Assembly: GCA_903905685.1 (NCBI GenBank)
Contig: CAIVHI010000354.1
Coordinates: 1 to 5,844, forward strand
Length of the DNA stretch: 5,844 nt
Source of the DNA: an uncultured Bacteroidota bacterium
Lineage (GTDB): Bacteria > Bacteroidota > Bacteroidia > Chitinophagales > Chitinophagaceae
Reading direction: 5' to 3'
The position numbers and the translations under genes are program-made. Below, one piece after another: positions 1-5,835 of the stretch. How positions within the stretch are numbered: the first letter of the stretch is position 1; every line of letters begins with the position of its first letter. The notes below the pieces were generated by a model, which was given only the letters and a program-made list of their open reading frames with translations, was not told the origin of the DNA and made no database searches.

Positions 1-1418
1 CGGCTTTTTTCGCGGCCCTGATATTTCTTATTCACCCAATACATACCGAAGTGGTCGCCAATGTGAAGAGTCGAGATGAGATTTTTTCCCTACTGTTCAT
101 CCTCGTGACCCTCATCAGCACTTTCAAATTGTTCGACACCGGCAAAAAGAAGTACTTGGCCTATGCAATTGGAAGTTTCTTTCTGGCCCTACTTTCCAAG
201 GAATACGGCGTGACGCTGATGGTGCTGTTGCCGATTGCCATCTGGGTGTACCGTAAGGGGACAACGTGGGTTCAACTGAAGCCAATGGCTTGGTTCTTAA
301 TTCCTTTGGCCGTTTACTTCCTCATGCGCATCAAATCCGTATCGGGCACTTACGAAGGGGCTGAAGAGGAAATCATGAACAACCCTTATTTGTTTGCAAC
401 GCCGGTTCAGGCATTGGCATCCAAACTTGCCGTGCTGGCCGAATATATCAAGTTGTTGTTATATCCCCATCCCCTATCTGCCGACTATACCTACAATCAA
501 ATTCCCTATACCGATTTCTCCAACCCCAAGGTTTGGTTGTCCATCATCGTGCATTTGGGTTTGGTGGCCGCTATGGTTTACGGCTTGACCAAGCGGCACG
601 CTTCGGCCTTCGTCATTGCCTTTTACCTCGGGTTCTTGGCATTGGTGTGCAATATTTTGGTGAATGTGGGGGCACCCATGGGAGAGCGTTTCGTGTTCCA
701 CTCCTCTGTGGCATTGGCCATAGGTTTGGCGTTTGCGCTGGACCGGTTGCGGACGAAATTAGCAGGCAATGTGGGCAACATCGCCGTTGGCGGGATACTT
801 ACGGTGGCACTGATCGTCTCAGCAATGACTACTATAGCGCGCAACCGCGATTGGGACTCGGATGCCACGCTGTTTTTGAAGGACGTGGAAACCGTGCCCA
901 ACAGCATAATTGCCAACTGCAATGCGGGCGCCGCCTGCCTGGATCATGCTGAGGGCGAACAGACCGAGGCAGGCAAGAAGCCTTGGTTGGAGCGCGGCAT
1001 TGGCTATGAAACCAAGGCCATATCTATGCACAAACGCTACATGTTGGCCTACATCAATAGGGGTATCATGTATTTCAAGTTGAATGACATAGACCACGCA
1101 TTGTCAGACTGCGACAGCGTAAACAAGTATTTCCCGCTGCACCCATCGCTGAAATACCTCAGCTATTCGCTTGCCGACCACTTTTTCAAATTGGGCTTGG
1201 AAAGTGGTCGCGGCGGACGACCGGATGAGGCCATCGGTTATTTTAGGAAGGGTCTGGAAGCTATGCCATCTGATGGAGATTTGTGGTACAACTTGGGCTA
1301 TGCCCTCTATACCAAAAATGAGCCGGACGAGGCCAAGCGTGCATTCACCAATGCCTTGCGACTCAACCCAAAGCACCCACAAGCACGGAACATGCTGAAC
1401 CAATTGACACACAAATAA
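1..1418 (+). CDS. TMTC/DUF1736-type polytopic membrane protein with C-terminal TPR repeats, 5'-truncated by window edge
   Basis: The reading frame is open from base 3, so the gene starts left of the window; the GTG at 51 is an internal valine. The first visible residues end in HPIHTEVVANVKSRDE, the loop motif typical of the TMTC/DUF1736 family. Numbering from the codon at 51, hydrophobic segments lie near 11-28, 35-67 (likely two), 79-94, 161-179, 185-207, 212-233 and 244-266. Other family-like motifs are KEYGVTL (50-56), YPHPLSADYTYNQIP (138-152), ERFVFHSSV (212-220) and NRDW (265-268). The C-terminal ~190 residues are soluble, with clear TPR units at about 391-447 and a weaker one near 328-360. 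Animal TMTC proteins are O-mannosyltransferases; the bacterial substrate is unknown, so a GT-C-like transferase in the cytoplasmic membrane is inference. It converges on rnhB with a 14-base gap. Confidence 0.85.
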   Translation, partial: AFFAALIFLIHPIHTEVVANVKSRDEIFSLLFILVTLISTFKLFDTGKKKYLAYAIGSFFLALLSKEYGVTLMVLLPIAIWVYRKGTTWVQLKPMAWFLIPLAVYFLMRIKSVSGTYEGAEEEIMNNPYLFATPVQALASKLAVLAEYIKLLLYPHPLSADYTYNQIPYTDFSNPKVWLSIIVHLGLVAAMVYGLTKRHASAFVIAFYLGFLALVCNILVNVGAPMGERFVFHSSVALAIGLAFALDRLRTKLAGNVGNIAVGGILTVALIVSAMTTIARNRDWDSDATLFLKDVETVPNSIIANCNAGAACLDHAEGEQTEAGKKPWLERGIGYETKAISMHKRYMLAYINRGIMYFKLNDIDHALSDCDSVNKYFPLHPSLKYLSYSLADHFFKLGLESGRGGRPDEAIGYFRKGLEAMPSDGDLWYNLGYALYTKNEPDEAKRAFTNALRLNPKHPQARNMLNQLTHK

Positions 1419-1432
1419 CCGGAAGCGTATCC

Positions 1433-2023
1433 TTACTTTTTCGAGCGGCCATCGGTCTTGAAGCTGCGGCGATGATAGGGAGAAAGGCCCAGGGTGGCTA
1501 TTTGCTCCATGTGGTGGGCCGTGCCATAGCCCTTGTTTTCATTCCAGCCATAGGCAGGATATTCATTGTGAATGCGGTACATATACTCATCGCGATGGGT
1601 CTTGGCAAGGATGGCGGCGGCGGCAATGGACGCATACAGGGTGTCACCCTTCACAATGCAACGATGGGGAATTCCCATGTAGGCAGGAAAAATGTGCCCA
1701 TCTATCAGCAACAACTCGGGCACATTGCTTAATGCCGAGATGGCGGCGTGCATGGCCGTAAAAGACGCCTTCAAGATATTGATCCTGTCGATCTCGACAT
1801 GGTCTACCGATGCCACGTGCCAAGCCACGGCCTCCCGCTCTATCACCTCGCGCAGCAAATCCCGATTTTTCTCCGTGACCTGCTTGCTGTCATTAAGCAA
1901 AGGATGGTAGAAGCCCGGCGGGAGGATGACCGCGGCGGCATAAACGGGACCCGCCATGCATCCCCTACCCGCTTCATCGCACCCTGCTTCCAGGAATCCC
2001 TCGGCAAAGCTTGGCTTCAGCAT
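1433..2023 (-). CDS. rnhB: Ribonuclease HII
   Basis: RNase HII cleaves the RNA strand of RNA-DNA hybrids and cuts 5' of single ribonucleotides embedded in DNA, initiating ribonucleotide excision repair in the cytoplasm. The 196-residue product has the family length. It shows GCDEAGRG (14-21, catalytic D16 and E17), NDSK (44-47), LLIDGH (105-110, D108), IVKGDTLYASIAAAAILAK (123-141, D127) and the C-terminal KGYGTAHHMEQ/SPYHRRSF signature (164-188). All four expected metal-binding acidic residues are therefore present. I chose the ATG at 2023, 5 bases after the mqnD stop. A TTG at 2032, overlapping the mqnD TGA, would add only MIT and is less likely. As last gene of the mqnB-mqnD-rnhB cluster it is probably co-transcribed from upstream of mqnB; no separate promoter is visible. 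Confidence 0.96.
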   Translation of the reverse strand: MLKPSFAEGFLEAGCDEAGRGCMAGPVYAAAVILPPGFYHPLLNDSKQVTEKNRDLLREVIEREAVAWHVASVDHVEIDRINILKASFTAMHAAISALSNVPELLLIDGHIFPAYMGIPHRCIVKGDTLYASIAAAAILAKTHRDEYMYRIHNEYPAYGWNENKGYGTAHHMEQIATLGLSPYHRRSFKTDGRSKK

Positions 2024-2028
2024 GGTGA

Positions 2029-2862
2029 TCAATAGAAAATACCTTTATTGAAATTGGCGGCCAGCAAACCAGCTTCGCGGGCTTTGCCGTAAAGTGTCAT
2101 GATGGCCTTTTCGCCCACCTGCCCCAGCTCCACCGAGTAGTCGTTTACGTAGAGTTCTATGTGCTTACGCATCACGTCTTCTTCCATTTCTTGGGCATTG
2201 TCAATAATGAACGGAGCCAAGGCGGGATAATTGCTGCGGGAGTAGGCAATGCTGTCGCGAATCACGGCATCGATCGTGGCACATAGTGCGGGGTCGAAGC
2301 TGCGCTTCACCACAATTCCCCCAAGTGGAATGAGCGCATCCATCTCGGTTTCCCACCACTCGCCAAGATCTATAATTTTGTGCAACCCCTTGTTTTCGTA
2401 AGTAAACCGTCCTTCATGTATGATGAGGCCCGCATCGAAAGTACCTGCCAAAACTGCATCTTCAATCTCGTTGAAAACCAATTCGGTTTTATGGATTGCT
2501 TTTGGAAAAGCCAGCGTACAGAGCAGGTTGGCGGTAGTATTGATGCCTGGAATGGCGATACGGCTTTGGGCCGAAATACCGCCCGGCCCCATCGGCTCTT
2601 TTGACACCAGCAATGGCCCCACGCCCTTGCCGAGGGCACTACCAGAGTGCAGCAATGCATAGTGCTCAATGGTGTGCAGGAACGTATTGAAACTCAACTT
2701 GGTGATATCGATGTGGCCTTCAAAGGCGCGTTGATTGAGGCGTTCCACATCCTCGATTACGCAGTCGAACTCCAAGCCGCGCGTATCTATTTTGCCATTC
2801 ACCATGGCATCAAAAATGAACGTATCGTTGGGGCACGGACTGAATCCTAGTGTCAATTTCAT
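2029..2862 (-). CDS. mqnD: 1,4-dihydroxy-6-naphthoate synthase (futalosine pathway)
   Basis: MqnD converts cyclic dehypoxanthinyl futalosine to 1,4-dihydroxy-6-naphthoate, which is later prenylated and processed to menaquinone for respiration. The 277-residue protein has the fold family's N-terminal FSPCPNDTFIF (7-17), GSALGKGVGPLLV (74-86), PGINTTANLL (105-114) and IIHEGRFTY (147-155), followed by the DLGEWWE segment (165-171). H149 lies in the position I expect for the proposed catalytic histidine. There is no signal peptide, consistent with a cytoplasmic enzyme. The ATG at 2862 begins MKLTLGFSPCPND, as in relatives. An in-frame upstream start at 2895 would run back into mqnB and adds unconserved residues. 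The gene sits 10 bases after mqnB and 5 bases before rnhB, so it is the middle gene of a tight transcription unit. Confidence 0.95.
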   Translation of the reverse strand: MKLTLGFSPCPNDTFIFDAMVNGKIDTRGLEFDCVIEDVERLNQRAFEGHIDITKLSFNTFLHTIEHYALLHSGSALGKGVGPLLVSKEPMGPGGISAQSRIAIPGINTTANLLCTLAFPKAIHKTELVFNEIEDAVLAGTFDAGLIIHEGRFTYENKGLHKIIDLGEWWETEMDALIPLGGIVVKRSFDPALCATIDAVIRDSIAYSRSNYPALAPFIIDNAQEMEEDVMRKHIELYVNDYSVELGQVGEKAIMTLYGKAREAGLLAANFNKGIFY

Positions 2863-2872
2863 AATCGTCGTT

Positions 2873-3574
2873 TTATGCACGCTCAAAGCCTGCAATGTAA
2901 TCCTTCAGCCAAATATTGAGGTTATTTATGGCTTCCGCCATTTTCCAAGTGTTTTTGTCGCGGGGAACGACATAGTTGGAGATGGCCCGCACTTGGGCAA
3001 AGTTTTGCACCTGTTCGTTCAGGCAAACGTAGTGGAACGCCGCCCCCTCCATACTCTCCACATCGGCGCCGAATTTGGCTTTGCGATGGGCAATAGTGTT
3101 TTCGGAACCGGATACGGTGTTCACAGTCAAGCCTTTGCACGGTGACAGATGCAATCCTTGTTCATCGGATTCCAAGCTGTTCACCAACCAGCCATCGGTA
3201 TAAGGCGGCGTATTGGGTTCCAGTAAACCGATGTCGAACAAATCCAATTCCTTCTCATGGTCTTCTGCACCCAAGTCGCCAAAGCAATCCTTCTTGATGA
3301 AGCAAATGGAGCCCAATGGAATATCGGTATCGAAGGTGCCCCCCACGCCCACCTGAAGCACAAAACCGAACTTATAACTTTGAAGCATCTTGGTTAGCGA
3401 GTAGGTAGCGGCGTGTATACCCACCCCGGTAATCAGCAAGGTAACCTCTACCTCGTTAGTAAGCCTCCAAGAAGTGGGAGCACTGGTTTGCGTCTCCTTT
3501 CCATGTTTCTTCAACCACTCTGCGGTTGGGGCTATCTCGAAAGGGGTGGCTGCCACCACCAACAAATTAAACAT
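2873..3574 (-). CDS. mqnB: Futalosine hydrolase (nucleoside phosphorylase/MTAN fold)
   Basis: MqnB removes hypoxanthine from futalosine, giving dehypoxanthine futalosine for the radical SAM enzyme MqnC. The 233-residue product shows nucleosidase-family motifs: VVAATPFEI (6-14), ITGVG (48-52), LQVGVGGTF (73-81), ESMEGAA (173-179), which binds the ribose part of the nucleoside, and RAISNYVVPRD (196-206), holding the region of the catalytic acid. Adjacency to mqnD makes futalosine hydrolase much likelier than MTA/SAH nucleosidase or a general phosphorylase. It could accept aminodeoxyfutalosine instead, since bacteria differ here. The ATG at 3574 begins MFNLLVVAATP, as expected. The frame stays open upstream to 3814, but that extension would cross the divergent intergenic region and the start of the PTPS gene on the other strand. 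It is the first gene of the minus-strand cluster; I could not find a convincing promoter for it. Confidence 0.93.
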   Translation of the reverse strand: MFNLLVVAATPFEIAPTAEWLKKHGKETQTSAPTSWRLTNEVEVTLLITGVGIHAATYSLTKMLQSYKFGFVLQVGVGGTFDTDIPLGSICFIKKDCFGDLGAEDHEKELDLFDIGLLEPNTPPYTDGWLVNSLESDEQGLHLSPCKGLTVNTVSGSENTIAHRKAKFGADVESMEGAAFHYVCLNEQVQNFAQVRAISNYVVPRDKNTWKMAEAINNLNIWLKDYIAGFERA

Positions 3575-3642
3575 GCCGCAATTTCGCGGTATTGTTTGGA
3601 ATTGGTAAAGGTTGACGTGAAAACCGCCTATAAATTTTTGTT

Positions 3643-3674
3643 TTTGCGAACTCCGGCCTGCATACCTAAATTTG
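3643..3674 (+). promoter_or_regulatory. Bacteroidota-type promoter for the PTPS-folE pair
   Basis: TTTG at 3643-3646 and TAAATTTG at 3667-3674 are separated by 20 bases. They match the -33 TTTG and -7 TAnnTTTG elements of the Bacteroidota housekeeping sigma factor. Transcription would start near 3680, about ten bases before the ATG at 3690. A TTG at 3672-3674, in frame with the gene, lies inside this -7 element, which argues against it as the start codon. Confidence 0.65.
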
Positions 3675-3689
3675 CCCAAATACATCTCC

Positions 3690-4100
3690 ATGGTATACCT
3701 CACTAGAGTAGAACATTTCAATGCGGCCCATAGGCTGTTCAACCCCGCTTGGAGTGAGGATCGCAACCGCGAGGTTTTTGGCAAATGCGCCAATGAGAAC
3801 TGGCACGGCCACAACTACGAACTCCACATCACGATAAAAGGTACTCCCGACCCCGAAACCGGCTTCATTTTCAATGCCAAAAAGCTTGGCGACATTGTGA
3901 AAGACGAGTTGGTGGAGCATGTGGACCACAAAAACCTTAACTTGGATGTGCCATTTATGGCCGGCAAGTTTACGAGTGCCGAGAACTTCGCAATTGGCAT
4001 CTGGAATGAGCTCCAACCCCACTTTATTGAACATGGTGTAACGCTGCACTGCGTAAAACTGTATGAAACACCCCGCATTTACGTAGAATACTTCGGCTAA
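3690..4100 (+). CDS. 6-pyruvoyltetrahydropterin synthase-type enzyme (PTPS-II-like, QueD superfamily)
   Basis: The 136-residue protein belongs to the tunnelling-fold PTPS/QueD family, which acts on 7,8-dihydroneopterin triphosphate. Zinc ligands are visible as H14 (FNAAHRL), H39 and H41 (HGHNY). The catalytic residues are C33 and the D79-H80 pair in DHKNLNLDVP; E126 in YETPRIYVEY is the expected pterin anchor. The cysteine sits in CANENWHGH, a CX5HGH spacing as in animal PTPS, whereas QueD typically has CX3HGH. The segment DHKNLNLDVPF and the following AENFAIGIW also recall animal PTPS. This favours 6-pyruvoyl-tetrahydropterin formation, a biopterin-type product, over 6-carboxy-tetrahydropterin for queuosine. 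The family is known to be promiscuous, so specificity is inferred, and automated annotation may call this queD. folE, which makes its substrate, lies 54 bases downstream on the same strand. Confidence 0.88.
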   Translation: MVYLTRVEHFNAAHRLFNPAWSEDRNREVFGKCANENWHGHNYELHITIKGTPDPETGFIFNAKKLGDIVKDELVEHVDHKNLNLDVPFMAGKFTSAENFAIGIWNELQPHFIEHGVTLHCVKLYETPRIYVEYFG

Positions 4101-4154
4101 TTTCCGGGGTCTTCGCACACCATCATGTCGCATCACCATTAAACAACCGAAACG

Positions 4155-4751
4155 TTGGCATATTCAAAAGAAGAAAATTACGACGAGCACACAACCGACC
4201 TCTTGAAAGGCAATTTCCACACCGTGCTATCGGCTTTGGGTGAAGACCCCGAGCGCGAAGGGCTGCTGAAAACGCCGGAGCGTGTGGCAAAGGCGATGCA
4301 GTTCCTGACTCAAGGTTATCATATGGATGCCGAGGAGATATTGAATTCGGCAAAATTCAAGGAGGCCTATAGCGAGATGGTTTTGGTGAAAGACATTGAG
4401 CTGTATTCGCTTTGTGAACACCATCTGTTGCCGTTTTTCGGTAAGGCGCACATAGCCTACATCCCCAATGGCTACATCACGGGACTTAGTAAGTTGGCAC
4501 ACGTGGTGGAATGTTTTTCCCGGCGTTTGCAGGTTCAGGAGCGCCTCACGCACCAGATACTGAACGCCATTCAAGACACCTTGAACCCCGTAGGCGTTGG
4601 CGTAGTGATAGAGGCCCGGCATTTATGCATGATGATGCGCGGCGTACAGAAGCAAAACTGTGTAACCACCACATCGGCCTTCAGTGGGGAATTCATGAAA
4701 AACGAGACGAGGTCGGAGTTCTTGAAATTAATTTCGGCCGATTTAGGCTAA
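4155..4751 (+). CDS. folE: GTP cyclohydrolase I, type FolE1, TTG start
   Basis: FolE hydrolyses GTP to 7,8-dihydroneopterin triphosphate plus formate, the entry to folate and biopterin synthesis; it works as a cytoplasmic homodecamer. The 198-residue protein has EDPEREGLLKTPERVAKA (30-47), SLCEHHLLPFFGKAHIAYIP (85-104), GLSKLAHVV (110-118), RLQVQERLT (124-132) and EARHLCMMMRGVQKQN (153-168). Zinc ligands C87, H90 and C158 are present, marking the zinc-dependent type I enzyme; H89, S112, H156 and R162 are other expected active-site residues. An in-frame TAA at 4140-4142 closes the frame upstream and the next ATG (4293) would remove conserved sequence. The TTG at 4155 is therefore the only reasonable start and gives a normal N-terminus. 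A rare start without a Shine-Dalgarno sequence suggests modest translation. It is probably co-transcribed with the preceding PTPS gene, whose product uses its product. Confidence 0.96.
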   Translation: MAYSKEENYDEHTTDLLKGNFHTVLSALGEDPEREGLLKTPERVAKAMQFLTQGYHMDAEEILNSAKFKEAYSEMVLVKDIELYSLCEHHLLPFFGKAHIAYIPNGYITGLSKLAHVVECFSRRLQVQERLTHQILNAIQDTLNPVGVGVVIEARHLCMMMRGVQKQNCVTTTSAFSGEFMKNETRSEFLKLISADLG

Positions 4752-4755
4752 AGCA

Positions 4756-4787
4756 TTGCATTTTTGAGGCAAAAAGCCTTATCTTTG
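4756..4787 (+). promoter_or_regulatory. Bacteroidota-type promoter for tRNA-Pro
   Basis: TATCTTTG at 4780-4787 is an exact match to the -7 consensus TAnnTTTG. A TTG at 4756-4758 lies 21 bases upstream and can serve as the -33 element; a second one at 4764-4766 is probably too close. Transcription would start near 4794, about 46 bases before the mature tRNA 5' end. The -33 element begins five bases after the folE stop codon. A small inverted repeat (AGGC/GCCT, 4767-4779) lies in the spacer. Confidence 0.65.
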
Positions 4788-4839
4788 CAGCCCCAAAGCA
4801 AAACGAAGAACACTTCTGATGCATTTGGTACATGGGTTT

Positions 4840-4913
4840 CGGGACGTAGCGCAGCCCGGTAGCGCACAAGGCTGGGGGTCTTGTGGTCGCTGGTTCGAAT
4901 CCAGTCGTCCCGA
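4840..4913 (+). tRNA. tRNA-Pro, anticodon GGG
   Basis: A full cloverleaf of 74 bases can be drawn. The acceptor stem CGGGACG (4840-4846) pairs perfectly with CGTCCCG (4906-4912). The D stem is GCGC/GCGC (4849-4852, 4862-4865). The anticodon stem is CAAGG/TCTTG (4867-4871, 4879-4883) with one G-T pair. The T stem is GCTGG/CCAGT around the loop TTCGAAT (4894-4900). The seven-base anticodon loop CTGGGGG places GGG at 4874-4876, reading the proline codons CCC and CCU. G37 follows G36, the site modified by TrmD in such tRNAs. The discriminator base is A4913. The next bases are CAA, so the 3' CCA is not encoded and must be added enzymatically. Confidence 0.97.
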
Positions 4914-4914
4914 C

Positions 4915-4950
4915 AAAATAAGCTCAGCAAATTGCTGGGCTTATTTTTTT
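4915..4950 (+). terminator. Intrinsic terminator of tRNA-Pro
   Basis: Bases 4915-4928 pair with 4934-4947 to form a 14-bp stem with a single G-T wobble (4924/4938) and a five-base loop (AAATT). The 3' side runs into a seven-T tract (4944-4950). It begins two bases after the tRNA discriminator, as expected for a single-gene tRNA transcript. Confidence 0.9.
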
Positions 4951-4980
4951 GCGCAATAGATATGGTATTTAGTATTTTTG
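4948..4980 (+). promoter_or_regulatory. Bacteroidota-type promoter for vapBC
   Basis: TATTTTTG at 4973-4980 matches TAnnTTTG exactly. TTTG at 4948-4951, the end of the tRNA terminator T-tract plus one G, lies 21 bases upstream and can serve as the -33 element. Transcription would start near 4987, leaving a leader of about 13 bases before the GTG at 5000. Confidence 0.55.
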
Positions 4981-4988
4981 GGTATAAA
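4965..4988 (+). repeat. Tandem GTAT heptads over the vapBC promoter, possible operator
   Basis: Three related heptads follow each other: GTATTTA (4965-4971), GTATTTT (4972-4978) and, after three bases, GTATAAA (4982-4988). They cover the -7 element and the likely start site. VapB-type antitoxins, usually as complexes with VapC, commonly repress their own promoter by binding repeated half-sites, so an operator role is plausible. The region is AT-rich and the repeats are short, so chance is a real alternative. Confidence 0.25.
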
Positions 4989-4999
4989 ATGACACCCCC

Positions 5000-5191
5000 G
5001 TGAGAACGAATATCGTACTAAACGAAAAGTTGATTGAAGAGGCCATGAGGTTGAGCAATGCGCAAACAAAAAAAGAAGTGGTTGATTTGGCGCTTCAAAA
5101 TTTTGTGGCTTCGCTAAAACGCCGAAATATGAAAGATTTGTTTGGGAAAATAAAATGGGACGGTGATTTGAAAGCAATGCGCGAGGTATGA
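5000..5191 (+). CDS. vapB: Type II antitoxin of the VapB family
   Basis: The 63-residue product has the layout of short VapB antitoxins. It opens with a strand, MRTNIVLN (1-8), then helices at about 9-19 and 22-40 containing KKEVVDLALQNFV, as in ribbon-helix-helix DNA-binding dimers. The C-terminal tail DLFGKIKWDGDLKAMR (46-61) has the hydrophobic/aromatic pattern (F48, W53) that in known complexes lies across the toxin's active site. It is expected to neutralise VapC and help repress the operon. The start is GTG at 5000; the nearby ATG at 4989 is in another frame. The gene overlaps vapC by four bases (ATGA), a sign of translational coupling. GC content is lower than in the genes to the left. 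Confidence 0.9.
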   Translation: MRTNIVLNEKLIEEAMRLSNAQTKKEVVDLALQNFVASLKRRNMKDLFGKIKWDGDLKAMREV

Positions 5192-5598
5192 CCAAAGTGC
5201 TTGTCGATACTACCGTTTGGATTGATGCATTAAATGGCCATGATACCCAGCAAACGCTGTTACTGAAACAATTGATAGATGATGATGTACCTGTTGTTCT
5301 GTGCCCCGTAATAGTTCAAGAAATTTTGCAAGGTATTAGAGCAGATAAAGATTTCATTATAGTTAAGGATTCACTATCAGGGTTTGAGTTGCTGGACATC
5401 GACGCACTTGAAGCAGCATATGGCGCAGCTGCTTTATACAGAAATGCCCGAAAACATGGCATTACAATCAGAAAAAGTAATGATTGCCTGATAGCCTTTT
5501 ACGCTATTTTTTGCAATACCCTTCTCCTTCATAATGACGAGGATTTCAATAAAATTGCACAATACTCCACCCTCAAAATTCTGACCCCTACCCTATAG
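5188..5598 (+). CDS. vapC: Type II toxin VapC, PIN-domain ribonuclease
   Basis: The 136-residue protein is a single PIN domain, a magnesium-dependent endoribonuclease fold; characterised VapC toxins cut tRNAs or rRNA and stop translation. The expected acidic active-site residues are present: D7 in VLVDTTVWIDAL, E45 in VQEILQG, D99 in KSNDCLIA and D117 in LLHNDEDFNKI. Nothing suggests truncation, so an active toxin is likely. The RNA target cannot be read from the sequence. The ATG at 5188 overlaps the vapB stop codon, so vapB and vapC form one coupled operon. GC in sampled lines is near 37%, below most core-gene lines, and the operon follows a tRNA gene; both fit a horizontally mobile module. 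I see no terminator directly after the stop. Confidence 0.93.
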   Translation: MTKVLVDTTVWIDALNGHDTQQTLLLKQLIDDDVPVVLCPVIVQEILQGIRADKDFIIVKDSLSGFELLDIDALEAAYGAAALYRNARKHGITIRKSNDCLIAFYAIFCNTLLLHNDEDFNKIAQYSTLKILTPTL

Positions 5599-5731
5599 GC
5601 GACAATCAGCAACTTCTCTTGGCGTATCGACTTTGGCAGTTTCGGCACTATGTGGACAGCGTGAATGGAATACCGGCGTAAGAAAAGCTGTTCATTGAGG
5701 GGGCATGCCATTTTTTTCATTTCAAATGTTG

Positions 5732-5739
5732 TATGTTTG
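5732..5739 (+). promoter_or_regulatory. Possible -7 element TATGTTTG
   Basis: The eight bases match TAnnTTTG exactly. Upstream at the expected distance there is a run of seven Ts (5711-5717) but no TTG or TTTG. It is therefore only a partial promoter match in an AT-rich region. A short ORF begins 20 bases downstream at 5760. Confidence 0.25.
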
Positions 5740-5804
5740 TGCGCAAAATTATTATCGTTATGTATAGTCCAAATTTAGAAAGGCTAGTGTCACGTCAATT
5801 TAAT

Positions 5805-5835
5805 TTTGTCTGCTAAATTAATACTTGTAACTTTA
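5805..5835 (+). promoter_or_regulatory. Possible promoter reading out of the window to the right
   Basis: TTTG at 5805-5808 and TAACTTTA at 5828-5835 are separated by 19 bases. The -7 element differs from TAnnTTTG only in its last base. Transcription would start near 5842, at the window edge, so the driven gene would lie outside the window. Confidence 0.4.

Noticed and set aside
51..53. GTG at 51 as the start of the membrane protein
   Set aside because: The frame is open to base 3 and the residues before it (HPIHTE) are part of a conserved family motif, so the gene is truncated by the window edge.
2863..2895. Start of mqnD at 2895, overlapping the end of mqnB
   Set aside because: The added residues are not conserved, and MKLTLGFSPCPND from the ATG at 2862 is the usual start.
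3576..3589. Inverted repeat CCGC/GCGG just upstream of the mqnB start as an RNA switch
   Set aside because: A four-base stem with a six-base loop is expected by chance and nothing else supports a regulatory RNA.
3575..3814. 80-residue N-terminal extension of MqnB
   Set aside because: It would cross the intergenic region and the opposite-strand PTPS gene, and the family N-terminus begins at the ATG at 3574.
4748..4930. Minus-strand ORF of 60 codons containing DDWIRTSDHKTPSLVRYRAALRPE-like sequence
   Set aside because: It is the antisense of the tRNA-Pro gene. Similar peptides are a well-known class of false protein predictions over tRNA genes.
5702..5718. GGCATGCC followed by a T-tract as a vapC terminator
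   Set aside because: The palindrome has no room for a loop, so no stable hairpin can precede the Ts; it is also more than 100 bases after the vapC stop.
5529..5720. Minus-strand 63-codon ORF covering the end of vapC
   Set aside because: Its C-terminal part is antisense to the well-supported vapC gene and its N-terminal part has no recognisable family.
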